This document shows, one piece after another, positions 45,150 through 57,450 of a DNA stretch of 64,000 nucleotides (positions within the stretch are counted from its first letter, which is position 1; every line of letters starts with the position of its first letter). Made by a program: the position numbers and the translations under genes. Origin of the DNA: Gambelia wislizenii (lineage: Eukaryota > Chordata > Lepidosauria > Squamata > Crotaphytidae); NCBI GenBank assembly GCA_030847615.1, contig JAUMIR010000003.1, positions 20,465,001 to 20,529,000 of the forward strand, in the 5' to 3' direction. The notes below the pieces were generated by a model. It did not search any database, was not told the DNA's origin, and saw only the letters and a list, made by a program, of their open reading frames with translations.

Positions 45150-45705
45150 TAGGAATCCAACCAACCTGTAAAATCCAACATTTATCCAGACTTTCTCCCA
45201 ATAATTCAACATTTTTTATTTCTTCATGTATCCCTCCCCAATGATACAAATCCCCATCCGTTCCCATGCCTATGAAATGATTTCTTGGAATATGGTGATA
45301 TCTATTTGGACACACAGGGCTTACATGGCATCTTCTCCCTCTTATACTTCCCAGCTCTGCTTTCTTTATCCCTTTCCTTTCCTAAACTTGCAATGATCTC
45401 ATCTTCCTCTTATGAGATCCTCTTTGTCTGTGACATATATAACATTAAGGCAAGACTGACCTTAATTTCCTTCCCTTCCATCTCCTCACCTTCTTCATCT
45501 CCATACCACCCCAACACATCACTTTGGCATAAGTTGTTCTCTCTTGAACCATTACCCTATCTGTTACCTTTAGCTTTTATCATTTTTTAAAATCTATGTG
45601 GGACATCTCAGACATTTAGTAAACACCATGCTTGGTTTGATTACCATCCTTTAAATGTAATATGCAACCAAGAGAAGGAAAAAAAAAGTAATTGTTCAAC
45701 TTCAA
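45150..45705. other. Intronic sequence, no gene recognised
   Basis: Pyrimidine-rich in places (45320-45540), with no exon recognised. Confidence 0.4.
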
Positions 45706-46355
45706 GGGCCAGTCTACACAAGGGAATAAAATGTGGATTGATGTGCAGTAACACCAATTCACAGCAGCTTGCATTTGTCTCCACTCTTTTTGGCAAGATT
45801 GCTTGTATGTGAAGCTATCCATGTTTGCTGTTCACACTGAGACATGCCAGAGAATCAAGATGTGGACACAAGTGAATTACTCATGGTTTTATTTTCCCCA
45901 ACTTACCCCGCCAAGCAGTATTTAAAAACAACAACAACAACACCTAAATCTAAGGTGCAGAAGAGCGATCTTCTGGTTAAATAAAAAAATAAGAAAAAAG
46001 AAAAGATGTTTTCTTGTCTCAGTGCATGATCGCTACTGCAAAAATCCAACATGGCAGTTCTGGACACAGCCTTGTTAGCAAGCTCCTCCCCCCATGTGCA
46101 TCCTACCAATCAGCTATCTGATTCAGGAGTAAACTGTGATGCAATTTGGTTGTCCTAATGAGCGGGAGTCCAGATTTCACCTGCAGTTTAAAAAAAAAAC
46201 TCAGGGAAAGCCACAAAGGCTTTCCCATGTAATTTCCTGAAATTTTGGTCCCCCTCCCTCCAAAATGTTAGACTTTTGTGGGATCACATCCCATCTGGAC
46301 ACATGGAATTCCATCCAGATTCTAAGAGAATTTATTTCACTGTCTGGACCAGCCC
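45706..46355. mobile_element. Harbinger-like element, reverse partner of 39428-40057
   Basis: The left end GGGCCAGTCTACACAAGGGA and the right end TGTCTGGACCAGCCC form the TIR. The reverse complement aligns with 39428-40057 through CCGCTCATTAGGACAACCAA and AACAGCAAACATGGATAGCT. It contains an (ACA)n tract near 45930. Confidence 0.75.
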
Positions 46356-46857
46356 TCATGAAGTGAGGAGAAGCTTAGGGTCAGCTGGACTCTGAGGCTT
46401 GGAGCTTTGGTTCAAATATCCAGATTTACTCTCATGGCATTAGTGATGTGTATTTATCCAACCTGTAAGAAGAGAGTATGCTAGCCCAGGCCCCTCTCGT
46501 CCCAGTTCCATCACTTTATTGTGAAAGGTGACAGTATGAAGTAGAGAGCCTCTGCTATCTGTGAAGGTTCTCCATCCAATCTGAAACACTTACTAAGCAA
46601 GGTTCTAACTTACCTGGAGAGTGTCTACAGATAGTGGAGGCCCTTCTCTGGTGCCATTACCTCTGCTTGTATTAGGAAAAATACAAAGATTTTGGGCAGT
46701 ACCCTCTCCTTGCAAAAGGTTCCAGGGAATTTTCATAACACTTCACAGAGCATGAACAAGAGAAAGCTGTGCAGAAGTCTCATTGCTACATTATTCTTCT
46801 CAAATCTTTTCTTTAGTATCAGGAAACACTTTTCTCTGCAGATTTTTTTTTAAAAAT
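46356..46857. other. Intronic sequence, no gene recognised
   Basis: Non-coding, no repeat recognised. Confidence 0.45.
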
Positions 46858-47130
46858 GAATATTTTTATTTATTTATACCCTGCTCTTCAGCCACAAGGC
46901 TATCAGAGCGGTTTACAAATTGTTTTAAGCAATAGCTATTTACACATCTACACTGCATTAAACAGTTTCCAATGTGTGTTAGCTAATTGCCCCCCACAAG
47001 CTGGGTACTCAATTTACCGACCTACAAAAGGGTGGAAGGCTGAGTGAACGTTGGAGCTGGCTGGAATCGAACTTGCGACGTGGTGGCTTGCAGTACTGGC
47101 ATTTAACCACTGCACCACCAGGGCTTCTAA
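46858..47130 (-). mobile_element. tRNA-derived SINE with L2-like tail
   Basis: On the minus strand the head reads GGTGGTGCAGTGGTTAAATG with box B AGTTCGATTCC. The body is CGGTAAATTGAGTACCCAGC and the tail GTAAACCGCTCTGATAGCC, then a TAAATAAATAAA end. The tail resembles L2-type LINE ends rather than BovB. Confidence 0.8.
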
Positions 47131-48064
47131 TATACATTGCATCCCTAGCGTGTATCCCTAGTAGAAGTGATGGCCAAGGGAGCTGGAGCTAGCATGCTAT
47201 TCTGGTGTTGTCTGAATAATGCTATGGGGCTATAGTCCACCATGTGTACAGTAACAGTGGCTGAATTAAGGAATGTTTCATGGGAGCCACTATGAGAGCT
47301 GAGTTTAGTCTTTGTTGTTTTTCTGCACACCTGTATTTGGCTGCACATCTGTGAAATCCGGGCTTTCAAGCCAACACAGGAACTGTGTCTCAAAAGCTCA
47401 GGGCAAAATGCCCTGGCCACCTTTTCTCTCAGCTGGTCTTGGCAGGCACCAACTGTGCCCTGAACTGGATCTCAATTCCTGGGATCTGCCATTTCAATTT
47501 CATTCAACAGCCTCAGCATCATGTCACTTCAGGCCATTGTGATAAATTTAAATGATGGAAACTCCCCTTCCTCTCGGTAGCTAAATGTCCTTACATGGCC
47601 TCTAGTTACAACTGAAAATTAAGAATGTTGGCTGAAACTCTCCAGGATATTAAGAAAATAAGTGTGTGTGTGTATGTTGTTGTTGTTTTTTTTTGGGGGG
47701 GGGAAGATCCAGAGAAGTCAATATACTTTTAAATAACTTGTGAAATGTTTCTTCCTTTCCTCCATCCAGTTACAGGTTGAGGGCTTCTGAGCCCCCACTA
47801 AAAGAAATTTATGTCTAGAAAATTCCCTTGAAAGAACTTCATTTGTAGAGAAAATAAAGGTTAGGTCCATGAGCAAGAAGCTTTAAATTTATTCACTGCA
47901 CCATTCAATCATTCTCTTGGTATCATATGCACATAAACTGCCCTTCATCTCAGCCACAGTTATTTGCCAAGAAATAAAGTCAATACACAATTTTCTTAAG
48001 GAGAAATAAGGCACAAGTACAAAGGATAAAATGAGAATTTGAAAACCCCACAAGAAAACTGTCA
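47131..48064. other. Intronic sequence, no gene recognised
   Basis: Non-coding. A (GT)n, T-run and G-run cluster lies at about 47664-47702. Confidence 0.45.
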
Positions 48065-48265
48065 GTTGTTGCTGTTGTTGTTGCTGTTGTGTGCCTTCAA
48101 GTCATTTTCGATTTATGACAACCCTAAGGCAAACCTATCATGGGGTTTTCTTAGGTTTGTATTTGCCCTCCTCTGAGGCTGAGAGAGTGTGATTTGCCCA
48201 ACCCTAGTCTCCAGAATTTAGTGTTCAAGCCATTATACCACACTGGCTCACCCTTTAGGACACAC
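48065..48265 (-). mobile_element. tRNA-derived SINE with BovB-like tail, reversed
   Basis: Reverse complement of the same SINE as at 17455: the plus strand shows TGTGTGCCTTCAAGTCATTT, CATGGGGTTTTCTTAGG and TGAGAGAGTGTGATTTGCCC, ending at the tRNA-like head near ATACCACACTGGCTC. Confidence 0.8.
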
Positions 48266-48344
48266 AAAAACCTGCAATGCCATTTAACATACAATTCTGA
48301 CAGTCAACCTTTCAATCTATAGCAGGAGAAGAGACAATATAGTT

Positions 48345-48436
48345 CTCCAGATGTTGTTGGACTCAGCCCTAGCAGCCCCAGCCAGCATAACCAGTGGTGA
48401 GAGATGCTGAGAAATTCAGTCCAACAACATCTGGAG
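48345..48436. mobile_element. Short palindromic MITE
   Basis: CTCCAGATGTTGTTGGACTC at the left pairs with GTCCAACAACATCTGGAG at the right. The middle contains CCAGCCAGCATAACCAGTGG. A decayed relative lies at 22736-22925. Confidence 0.75.
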
Positions 48437-48629
48437 GACCACATAATTCCCATTTTTGATCTATAGACAAACACATTGTTAAGCAGTTAAAAAATTGTTG
48501 ATCTAAATTAATCAGTAAGATTAAGATTAATAATTTTTTTAAAAGAAACACTTGAGGAAAGTGGTCCCAAATGTTCTTTTGTTCTGTTCTATGACATTTT
48601 CAGAGTTTTCTCTCTTAATCCTCTCTCTC

Positions 48630-49322
48630 TGGCTTTTCTTCACAAACGAAGATTCAGGAAGGACTCATCCCATGCTTTCTGCAAGCGTGCTGATGATTAA
48701 AAGGGCCAATCCAAGATAAACAAGTCCGGTTGCAGAAAGCACAGCAGAAGGTCTCCTTGGGTGATGTTTTTGGGTTGTTATTCTTTATGTGTTGTCGTTT
48801 CTCTTCAAGACTTGTTCAGCGTGAGTTCTCAAATAAGGCTGCAGCATTGTGGAGGCCAGGGCAGACCAATGTGAGGCCAGGGCGGACCACTGTTGGTGAT
48901 CAATTTGGCCAAGCCTGAGATGTTGTTTCAGGGGGGAGTCTTTCTATCGCTTTTTTGGAGCGCCCCTCTTATGCTGACCCATGGCGAGTTCACCGTAGAG
49001 CAGTATTTTTGGGAGGTGATGGTCCTCCATCCTAGAAATGTGCCCTGCCCAGCACAGCTGTGTTCTCAATATCATGGCCTCAATGCTGGTGATCCCTGTT
49101 TGCTCAAGGACAGCAACATTCGTCACATAGTTAGTCCAGTGTATATTTAGGATTGTGCATAGACAGCGCTGATGAAAGCATTCAAGGAGTCGTAGGTGGT
49201 GGCGATAGGATGTTTCAGATCCATAAAGGATCCATAACTTTATGGATCCATAAAGTTCAGATCCATAAAGGAGAATAGACAGTACAATGGCTCTATACAC
49301 ACTAATTTTTGTGCTTTGCCTT
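48630..49322 (-). mobile_element. Unassigned LINE with C-terminal finger (copy 2)
   Basis: On the minus strand it encodes MYRAIVLSILLYGSE, LRLLECFHQRCLCTILNIHW, ITSIEAMILRTQLCWAGHI and SRMEDHHLPKILLYGELAMG, followed near 48750 by the Cys-rich tail. This is the clearest copy of the family. A short local duplication of GATCCATAAAG words occurs at about 49217-49272. Confidence 0.75.
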
Positions 49323-49875
49323 AGGTGTTTATTGCTCCAGACTCTTTTGTGAAGTCTTCCAAATGCACTATATGCCTTTGCTAATCTCTATATGCCTATG
49401 CCTGATCACTATATGCTAACTCTTAATCCTGTTCCCATTTTTTTCTACATTAACTTGATAGAGACACAGAAAAAGCTATAGGTATAGATAGTTCTGTAAC
49501 AGAAATATTTGTTTTTACCTCCTGTTTTGCATAACATTCAGTCTGAGGAACAGGTTCCAGAGAACACACAGGCTTGCCCAGATTTCATAAAATTTAACAT
49601 CTCCCAGTTTCAGTACTCCATCCAAGAGTGACAAATATATTGGACAAAGGTTAAGGTACGCTGAAGTTGAAGACCTGTACCAATTCTACAGCTACTTGGA
49701 CTGATAGTTTATGTACATTTTTCAAGGATTTTTCACACTTTGGAAATTTTTGATAAAAAGCAATGGTTGAGAAAAACACTGGTTTCACAAACCCAGTGAG
49801 TTTGAGAAAACTATTTGCTGTTTTTGTGGGAAAAAATTCTTTTGCATAAAGAAACATTTTTCTCACAAAATCATG
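49323..49875. other. Intronic sequence, no gene recognised
   Basis: Non-coding AT-rich DNA. Confidence 0.45.
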
Positions 49876-50464
49876 GAGATTATCAGAAAGCTTCTAAAAA
49901 TGTTCTTTTCCCACTATATTTTAAAGTGTAAGCATCCTGCATAATCATACTTCTTATCACATGCTGCTGTAATGACAAGAAAGAGCCACCTCAGAATTAT
50001 AGGAGCATGCTCACCAGCACTGTTTACTTCCATGTTTGCTGGGGCGGATGATCTCAGGATAAGATGCGAGCTCACTTAAAAGACTAAAAACACCTAAATA
50101 AACAAACAAAATGAACACACAAACACTGAAAAACACTTAAAAACTTACCAGCAAAACAGGGAAGTTCATAAAAAGAGTGTCCCATACCTAGTTTTCGCAT
50201 TCTCACCCAGAAGTGTTCTGGTGGGAACCCGCCCACTGATGCTGAAATCATGCCAGCAGAATGGGACACAGTTTCACACACAAGCAGTACCGTGAAAAAA
50301 AATGCCATGGAAGATCAATTAGTGGCTTCTGCTTGCCTATAAAAAAGAACACCTTCTTCATAGCAGCAGAATGCAAGAGGACGACATTATGAGGTAGGGA
50401 AGACCTTTTGCAGTTTCCTGATGTCGTCATAATGCCATAATTACTGTGTCTGATTATCTCCCAT
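49876..50464. mobile_element. Non-autonomous DNA element, copy 3 of the 'TTATCAGAC' family
   Basis: The left end GGAGATTATCAGA and the right end TCTGATTATCTCC form the TIR; CAT stands on both sides. The interior shares CTGTTTACTTCCATG, GGAAGTTCATAAAAAGAGTG and CCAGAAGTGTTC with the copies at 4706 and 33664. A hairpin-like pair (AATGCAAGAGG with CCTTTTGCAG) lies near the right end. Confidence 0.75.
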
Positions 50465-50994
50465 GTTTTGAGGATGTTTTGTGCTGATCTTTCTCAATTT
50501 TGTTGAAAATCTTGTAACAATTTACTTTTTCTCAATTGGGATTTCTAAAGGTGAGGATGTTCTGTCCAAGGATAAGAACACTCTGTAGATATTTGTTATA
50601 TTCCTAGATCAGGCTGTTTAAAAAGAATGTCGAAAAGATTTTTGCAGGGCTGTGCACTCTTATTTTACCACCACAGGAAGAGAAAAGTGCTGGTCATTGA
50701 ACAGGTTAATGTGGCAAAGATGTATAGACCTATCAAGTTAGTTTGGGAATCACTCCCAGCACCTTTATGGTGACTGGTGATTCCAAAGATTTATCACGCA
50801 GAGATGGGGAAATTGTGATAGAGTTGTGGGGTCCTGGGAAGATGTGACTCAGGAAGCAATTCCTGAACACCTGTAAAGAAGAGTGTCAAGCAAACAGGTG
50901 GACAAATCCAGGCTCATCTCAATAGCTGTCAGGTTAGTCACCTATAAGACCATTTAAGTAACCTACAATGTACTTATTCACCTCTGTAGATTTT
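50465..50994. other. Intronic sequence, no gene recognised
   Basis: Non-coding, no repeat recognised. Confidence 0.45.
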
Positions 50995-51380
50995 TCGGTG
51001 AACTCGCCACGGGTCAGTGTAAGAGGAGCGCTCCAAAAAAGCAATACAAGGACTCCCTGAAGCAACATCTCAGGCTCAGCTAAATTGATCACCAACAATG
51101 GTCCGCCCTGGCCTCACATCAGGAGGCATGGAGATGCACTATCCACAATGTTGCAGCCTTATTGAGAACTCACGCTGAACAAGTCTTGAAGAGAAACGAC
51201 AATGCAGAAAGAATCACAACCCAGAACATCACCCAAGGAGACCTTCTGCTGTGCTTTCTGCAACCGGACTTGTTTATCTTGGATTGGCCTTTTTAGTCAT
51301 TAGCGCACTTGCAGAAAGCACGGGACGAGTCCTTCCTGAATCTTCATTTGTGAAGAAAATCCAGAGAGAGAGAGAGAGAT
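50995..51380 (+). mobile_element. Unassigned LINE with C-terminal finger (copy 3)
   Basis: Starts CGGTGAACTCGCCACGGGTC and ends at the 3' terminus with an AGAG tail. A frame near 51245 reads FCCAFCNRTC and then WIGLFSH, with a stop in place of the next residue. Strongly 5'-truncated. Confidence 0.75.
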
Positions 51381-51714
51381 CTTTCCCAGCTTGTTAACTA
51401 AGCATGGCTCTAGTTCGATCAAATTAACTGTATAACCCCTACATTTCCTGTTTTATTTATAATCCCACACCCATTACATACATGGTAATGAACAAAAGAT
51501 GCAGACCTGAATTGTCAACAGATACTACCCCCCCCCAAAAAAAATGTTCTCAAACATCTTGGTGGGTTAGGAATATAGGTATAAAATTTCAGGAATTTTT
51601 GAATCAACTGGGGGAGGGAAGAGACTTTTTCCTTTTATTTGTCAATTTTTTGAATGTTTTTAGATTTTTTTTAAAAAAAATTATACTCTTTAAAGATTTA
51701 ATGTCACTTTGTTA
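51381..51714. other. Intronic sequence, no gene recognised
   Basis: AT-rich with C, A and T runs; no gene. Confidence 0.45.
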
Positions 51715-51930
51715 CTTTAGGAAAATAGAATGTATTGTGTAAGAGCTGTTCAGAAGTGGAATACACTGCCTCAGAGTGTGGTTGAGTCTCCTTCTTTGGA
51801 GGTTTTTAAACAGAGGCTGGGTGGCCTTCTATCAGAAATGCTTTGATTGTGTATTCCTGCATGGCAGGGGGTTGGACTAGATGGCCCTTGAGGTCTCTTC
51901 CAATTCTATGATTCTATGATTCTGTGTAAA
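51715..51930 (+). mobile_element. CR1 LINE 3' end, short copy
   Basis: CTCCTTCTTTGGAGGTTTTT, GGCAGGGGGTTGGACTAGAT and ATTCTATGATTCTATGATTC are the CR1 terminus. 5'-truncated to about 210 bases. Confidence 0.9.
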
Positions 51931-54477
51931 ATTCTGTTTATCATAACATCATGATTTTTTATATAATAAAGGGACAGTTTTTTCAAGCAACAATTAGAAA
52001 TGGAGAGTCCCCATTTTTTTTTAAAAAAAAGTTATGAATAATGCTATGGGCTCTTGAACTGTAAGAAAGCTCTTTGGTTTTCCTAATTTATTAATAGTGG
52101 GAGGGAGACTGGGGAAAAAAAAACAGAAGTAACCACCAACATATTTAAAACAGAAAATTATTTTGTATCCCTTAGTTCTCTATAGTGTGAAGCAGACATA
52201 AAGCACTCCTTCTTATACAATAGAATATACAAAATAAAACCAAGATCAAGAATTGCTATCATCAGATCATGTACATTGTCTCAGATAGGAGTCTATCCAT
52301 TACATAGTTTTTAGAAATAATTATGGGGGAGTAAACATATGAACACTTTGACTTCAACATTTTATTCAACATCCCAAAAGAAAATAGTTCACAATCCATT
52401 TTTTAAAAAAAATTCTTCATTTTTTCCTGTTTTTCCAGGGGGCAGGGAGGCTTCTAAAGCAGATTGGGGGGGGGACTGAGGGTTTTACCCCCCCTTAATT
52501 TTTCTTCCTCCCTCCCTGCAGGCCTTCACATCTCTAGGTAAGACAGGTTTATTTGGATTTATATCTTTGGATGTATTTGGATTTCCTTTTTCCAGCATAG
52601 AAAAGTATAATATAATTCATTAATCACCATTTTTGTGTGTCAACCATAATGAAACCACCAAGTTAAGCCTGGTTCCAAGAGGACATGCATAAGGAAACAG
52701 CAATAAGGTCTTCTTGCCAGGTTCCAAGCAGAGAGGGTGGGAGCGCCAGAAAACTGTGCTGAAGATGCCATTCCAAACATACTTAGGTTGCAATTCTGTA
52801 TCTATATACCTGGAAGGAAGCTCCACTGAGATAAATGTGATTTAATTTTGAGAAAACATGTAGAAAAGGCACCACCAAACCTGTTGGGGCTTACTGAGTA
52901 AACATATAGAGCACTGTATTATATCCACAGTTTTTCTGGTGCAGATAAAATGTTTAACCATGGTTCAGATATTCAAATGTAAAGCTTAATTATGGTTTAT
53001 GGCAGTAAACCTTGTCTATATTTTATACCAGTATAGGGCATCTGCCCCATCTCCATCCATCATCTTCCATACATTCTTCTTTGCATTCTCCCTCCTACTA
53101 CATGACACAGTGAACAGCAATAAAGATCTCTGTAAACTTCAAAATTTATCTGATGCCAAAAGCAGCAGGTCCAGTTCATCACACATTTATGTGATCAACT
53201 AAATAGCTGGAAGCAAATTTGACATTAAGATGACAAACATGGTTATTAAAGAAGAAGAGCTATTCCTCCAGCCGTCAGTTTCCCAGGGCTAATTAATCTC
53301 TGATTTGTCATAAAGACTCCTTAAAAATGGAATTTGAGTATCTCATGAATCAGCACATTTTGAACTTGCCTAGCTTCTCAGAGCCAGAGGTATATGACAG
53401 AAGACAAGGTCAAGTAGTAAAGTGAATTAAATGTTATCTTTTCTCCTTGGAGGCTATGATATAAACTATCTGTTAGAGAAATGACTCAACAAACGCCCAA
53501 TGAGTTTTTTTGATTCACTTCCCTTACCATACCATATATCGCCAAAACATCACATATAACCAAATGCTGCTATAAAATGCAATACAAATAGCTTCTGAGC
53601 AGGTAAAACACAAGATTGGCTTAGAAATAAAAGATATGCTTGGCAAATTATTAAAGGTGTGTGTGTGAGTGTGAGAGAGTTGTGTTTTACTATCTTTCTA
53701 GGACACTTGAAGGTCCTTTGTGAGACTCACAAGGAAAGGAATGTTTAAGCTTAATAATAACCTGAGGGGAAATGTTATAAATAACATGTTACTTCTCAGT
53801 GAAAATATTTCTATAACCTTCACAACATGCAAATACTCTTCTGTGTCTGAATACAAAATAATATCTCACTTTAGATAAAGTTGTGAATTGTGTAATTCAT
53901 ATGTCCTCAAATTTCCATACAAAGCTTCCAAGTGCCATATTGCATGTGCATGTGTCCCCATGTTCATCTGGGAAATATTGGATGGTATGCTGACATAGGG
54001 TTCTACATTATATCATGAGTGGAGAAAAAGTGACTCACAGATGTAATGTGGCCTGAAATGCATTATCTAGCCCATGTCCTCTCCAGGACACCCATAATAC
54101 CAAAACTTCATCCAGTTATTTTTTTCCAGGTGAAAATTCACACACACACCCAATCACCAAAAGTGTCAGAAACCTCTCCAAAACACAGATGTTTGGCTTC
54201 TTTCATTCACCCATGATCCCTCACCCCTTCCATACCCCAGAAAAGGTTGATTTCTAGCTGAGAAAGGACAGTGTTTTATGTTATTTTATATTGCTATATA
54301 TGGGGCTAGTATTCAGTGGCTAAGTTTTGCTTCTTCAGAAATACCAGGATTCTATAGAATAGAAATAAATACTTGGGTTTTGTAGAAATAAATAATCTAC
54401 TTGGTGGCAGCAGAGAAGTTCTGGAGGGGTGGTAGGGTAAATTCTCTATCTGAAAGGTGTGCGGAGATGATTTTTAA
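51931..54477. other. Mostly unique intronic sequence with a candidate conserved stretch
   Basis: No exon and few repeats. The portion 53210-53480 (GGGCTAATTAATCTC, TTTGTCATAAAGACTCC, AGTGAATTAAATG) has the texture of a conserved non-coding element. A G run and a C run lie at 52467-52490. Confidence 0.4.
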
Positions 54478-54572
54478 CTCAGATTGGCCTTTTCAATCAT
54501 CAGCATGCTTGCAGAAAGTGCGGGATGTGTCCTTCCTGAATCTTCATTTGTGAAGAAAAGCCAGAGAGACTC
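54478..54572 (+). mobile_element. Unassigned LINE with C-terminal finger (copy 4, extreme 3' end)
   Basis: GATTGGCCTTTTCAATCATC, CTTGCAGAAAGTGCGGGAT and TTCATTTGTGAAGAAAAGCC match the last 95 bases of copies 1 and 3. Confidence 0.75.
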
Positions 54573-56739
54573 TCCCCTACACAAGGCAAGGCCAGTCTGT
54601 GACACAGTGGAAAACAGAACCAGAAATTATGTCAAGCTACTTCTGGAATGATGATGATGATGATGATGATGATATTCCAACATTCTCCCAATAATGAGAC
54701 TCAATGTAGCTCACAACATTTTAAAAACTATATACATTTTAAAAACTATACAAAAAACTTTGTTGGTTTTCCCAGCATGTATCTATGCAGCCCACCAGGA
54801 GGGAGTTTGGGAGGAAAATGGCAGGGCAGTTTATTTTATTGTTTTCTCTACATCCCACCTCCAAAGCTGTGATTCAAGGTATCTTACAATATAAAAAGAA
54901 ATACAAGTAAAATACATCTCCATGTACCCATAAAAATTGTTATGCTTGAAATGTCCACCCCTGCATTTTATCTAGCTCCTCCTCCAGCTTATTTGGACTT
55001 CTCTGTAATCAATCTAGCCACTGAAAAGAGATTGTGAGGCAAAGCTTGCAGGCATTTCTGTATCATTTGATCATCCAGATCCTGGAACAGGCAGGACCTT
55101 GGCATGAAAGGTGCTAATACTAAATATACATAGATGATGATGATGAAAACTCAGTAAAAACTCAAACACGGGGGGGGGGGGAAGATGTGAATACCTCGTC
55201 AGAAAGATTTATACTTTTTATCCAAGCGCAGATATCATTCATGACTAACTCAAGCATATTCATCACTAAAACTGCAGATAATATAGATGCTGTAAATGTT
55301 TTATCAACATACCAAATCAATAGATCACATTGTTTCAGGTAGTCTAACACTGTGAAATATTGATTACTGGAGAGGAAAACCATGTGGCTAATATTATTCA
55401 TAATAAATTGGCCAGACAACTTAATCTTAAATCTCTATGTCCTTGATGTAAGTATATAAAAGAGCCCATTGAAGCACAATTTGTATTCAATTGGTTTACA
55501 CTGTCACATTGGCAAACTAATGAAAGATTTTAAGATGATAGATTGGAATACACTTTGTGTTCTCTTTAAATGCAAACATCCTGATTCAGTAACGCTTTGG
55601 AACATACAGTAGTTCTACTGAGTACTCATTCCCCATTTATTTCAATGGATGGTTATATCCACAAGTATATTCTTATTTAAGACCTACTCTTTCCACTAAA
55701 ATGAGTCATAGTCCATAGCAATGTTTGAATTCTATAAATGGATTTATAGATGAATCTCTGTTGCAATGAAAGTTGTGTCTGCCATAGTCCCTGGATAGGG
55801 TTCCAGAAGGCCTCAACTGGGCATCTCACTCTGTCATCTTTGTCTCAGCCCAAAACACTATCTCTCAAAGGTTTGGGGGTGTTGTTGTTGTTGTTGTTTT
55901 GTGAAAATAAATATTGTACTTTGGGGACATTTTGGGTGCAAATGTGAATTACTACTATCCCAAGCTTCCATCTTCTTTTTAAAGAAAAGCATGTTGAAAA
56001 CCAAGCATTCATATGGAATGTTGGAATGGCTTTACTTTTATAACATTCACCTTGGATAGTGTACTGCACAATGTGGTAATCACTGCAAAATTACCTCAGC
56101 ATCCTATTCAAGACTCAGATAAAACAGACAGTACCCACTGATTGCTATTTCATTATATCTGGCATTTAACAGGGAATTGCTGTATGAGAAGAGCACAGCC
56201 AGCTGCTAAAAAGACATTGAATTCCAACAGTGATTACTGACCTTTCATGTACATAATGAGTTCTGATGTAAATCATTTAGATAAATAGCTGACTTTCTTT
56301 AGCTGAAAACAATATTTGAGACCAAGATGGTTTCCATTTAAAACAGGGTAATCTTCCTTAACACAATTCCTGATGTGGTGCAATTCTGAGTTACTTTGAC
56401 TACAAAAGCCAGAACTATGAGGTGCATTTTCCCCTAATTAGTCCATCTTACTGAGCATAATCCACGCAAACTGTAGACTGTGTAAGTGCCATTGATTTCA
56501 GTAGGCAAGTTCATCAGATGATTCCACTAAAAGCGATTGAACTTGTAAATGCTTAACTTTCTAATTCTTTAGGAGATGTGATTTTTTCCCCCTACATTTG
56601 TCCTTGAAGGAAGCAATGATTAATTTTAGTGATTTTCTTCCCACTGCAAGAAAGTTTTCAAAAACTGTGCCATTTTTGAAGACTATTAACACTTCAGGAC
56701 TTATTGATAACCAACACATGAAATAATGAAACTACACAA
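54573..56739. other. Mostly unique intronic sequence, (GAT)n microsatellite
   Basis: (GAT)n lies at 54649-54673. Bases 54830-54900 (CATCCCACCTCCAAAGCTGT) may be a decayed L2-type end. The portion 56100-56350 is repeat-free and could be conserved. An 85-codon minus frame at 55162-55419 has no domain. Confidence 0.4.
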
Positions 56740-57450
56740 TACATTGGATTAAAATCTGGGCCACTTTATTTAATCCATCATCTATTTAATATTTATTCTT
56801 TGAGAGCTGCAAGTAAGAGGGAAGCACCTAGTGCGGGAGCAACCAGAGCAGGTGGTCTCACCCAGACCTACCTCCCAGCTTCCCCTGGGTGAAACACCTG
56901 GGCCCAGGGGACGATCTAAGCAACTGAGCTACCCTATGGGCACCATCTACTGGAAAGCAACACACCAGGATGAGAGCCCCCAAGTCACATGACTTCCAGT
57001 GAGGGTCTAACCCCTGGGCTAGACTCAAGGATAATCTTCTCCCCACTCCGAGTCACACAACATGCAAGATTAGTTACAGAGTCCTATCTTTTACCCAAAT
57101 GGGGTGCCATAGGTGTACACTGAAATAATTTGTTCTTCCCCCCACTTCTTGTCCAGTGACCACCTATTTAAGACACCACCCTAGGCCAATTTCCCATTAC
57201 CCTTCAACAGTGTAGGGTAGGACAAAAACACAGTGGAAAGGGGAAAACAATTCCTACCCAGACCAAAAGCAAGCAGCAAACTTACACTGTGAAAGAGGCA
57301 GGAGGATGGGCTGAAACAGAACGGAAAGAGGAAGACAGGGGCAGTGTGGCTTTAAATAGACCATGCTCCACCTCCTGGTTTCTCACATCATGGGGCCAAC
57401 ACCACAATGTCACTTACCCAGTGGCCTTTCTTCAAGTGGGGTCATCAAAA
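56740..57450 (-). mobile_element. LTR-like element, family 2
   Basis: On the minus strand a TATA-like GGTCTATTTAAAGCC near 57355 is followed downstream by a C/T-rich stretch, a second TATA-like CTTAAATAGG, and two poly(A) signals (AATAAATATT and ATTAAATAAAG near 56800 and 56770). The GC-rich middle has GGGTAGCTCAGTTGC and a hairpin of CCTGGGCCCAGG type. The arrangement fits an LTR with promoter and poly(A) site. Ends and family are not determined, and no retroviral genes adjoin. Confidence 0.4.

Noticed and set aside
47060..47130. tRNA gene
   Set aside because: Box A and box B are present, but the sequence continues as a SINE body and does not close a cloverleaf.
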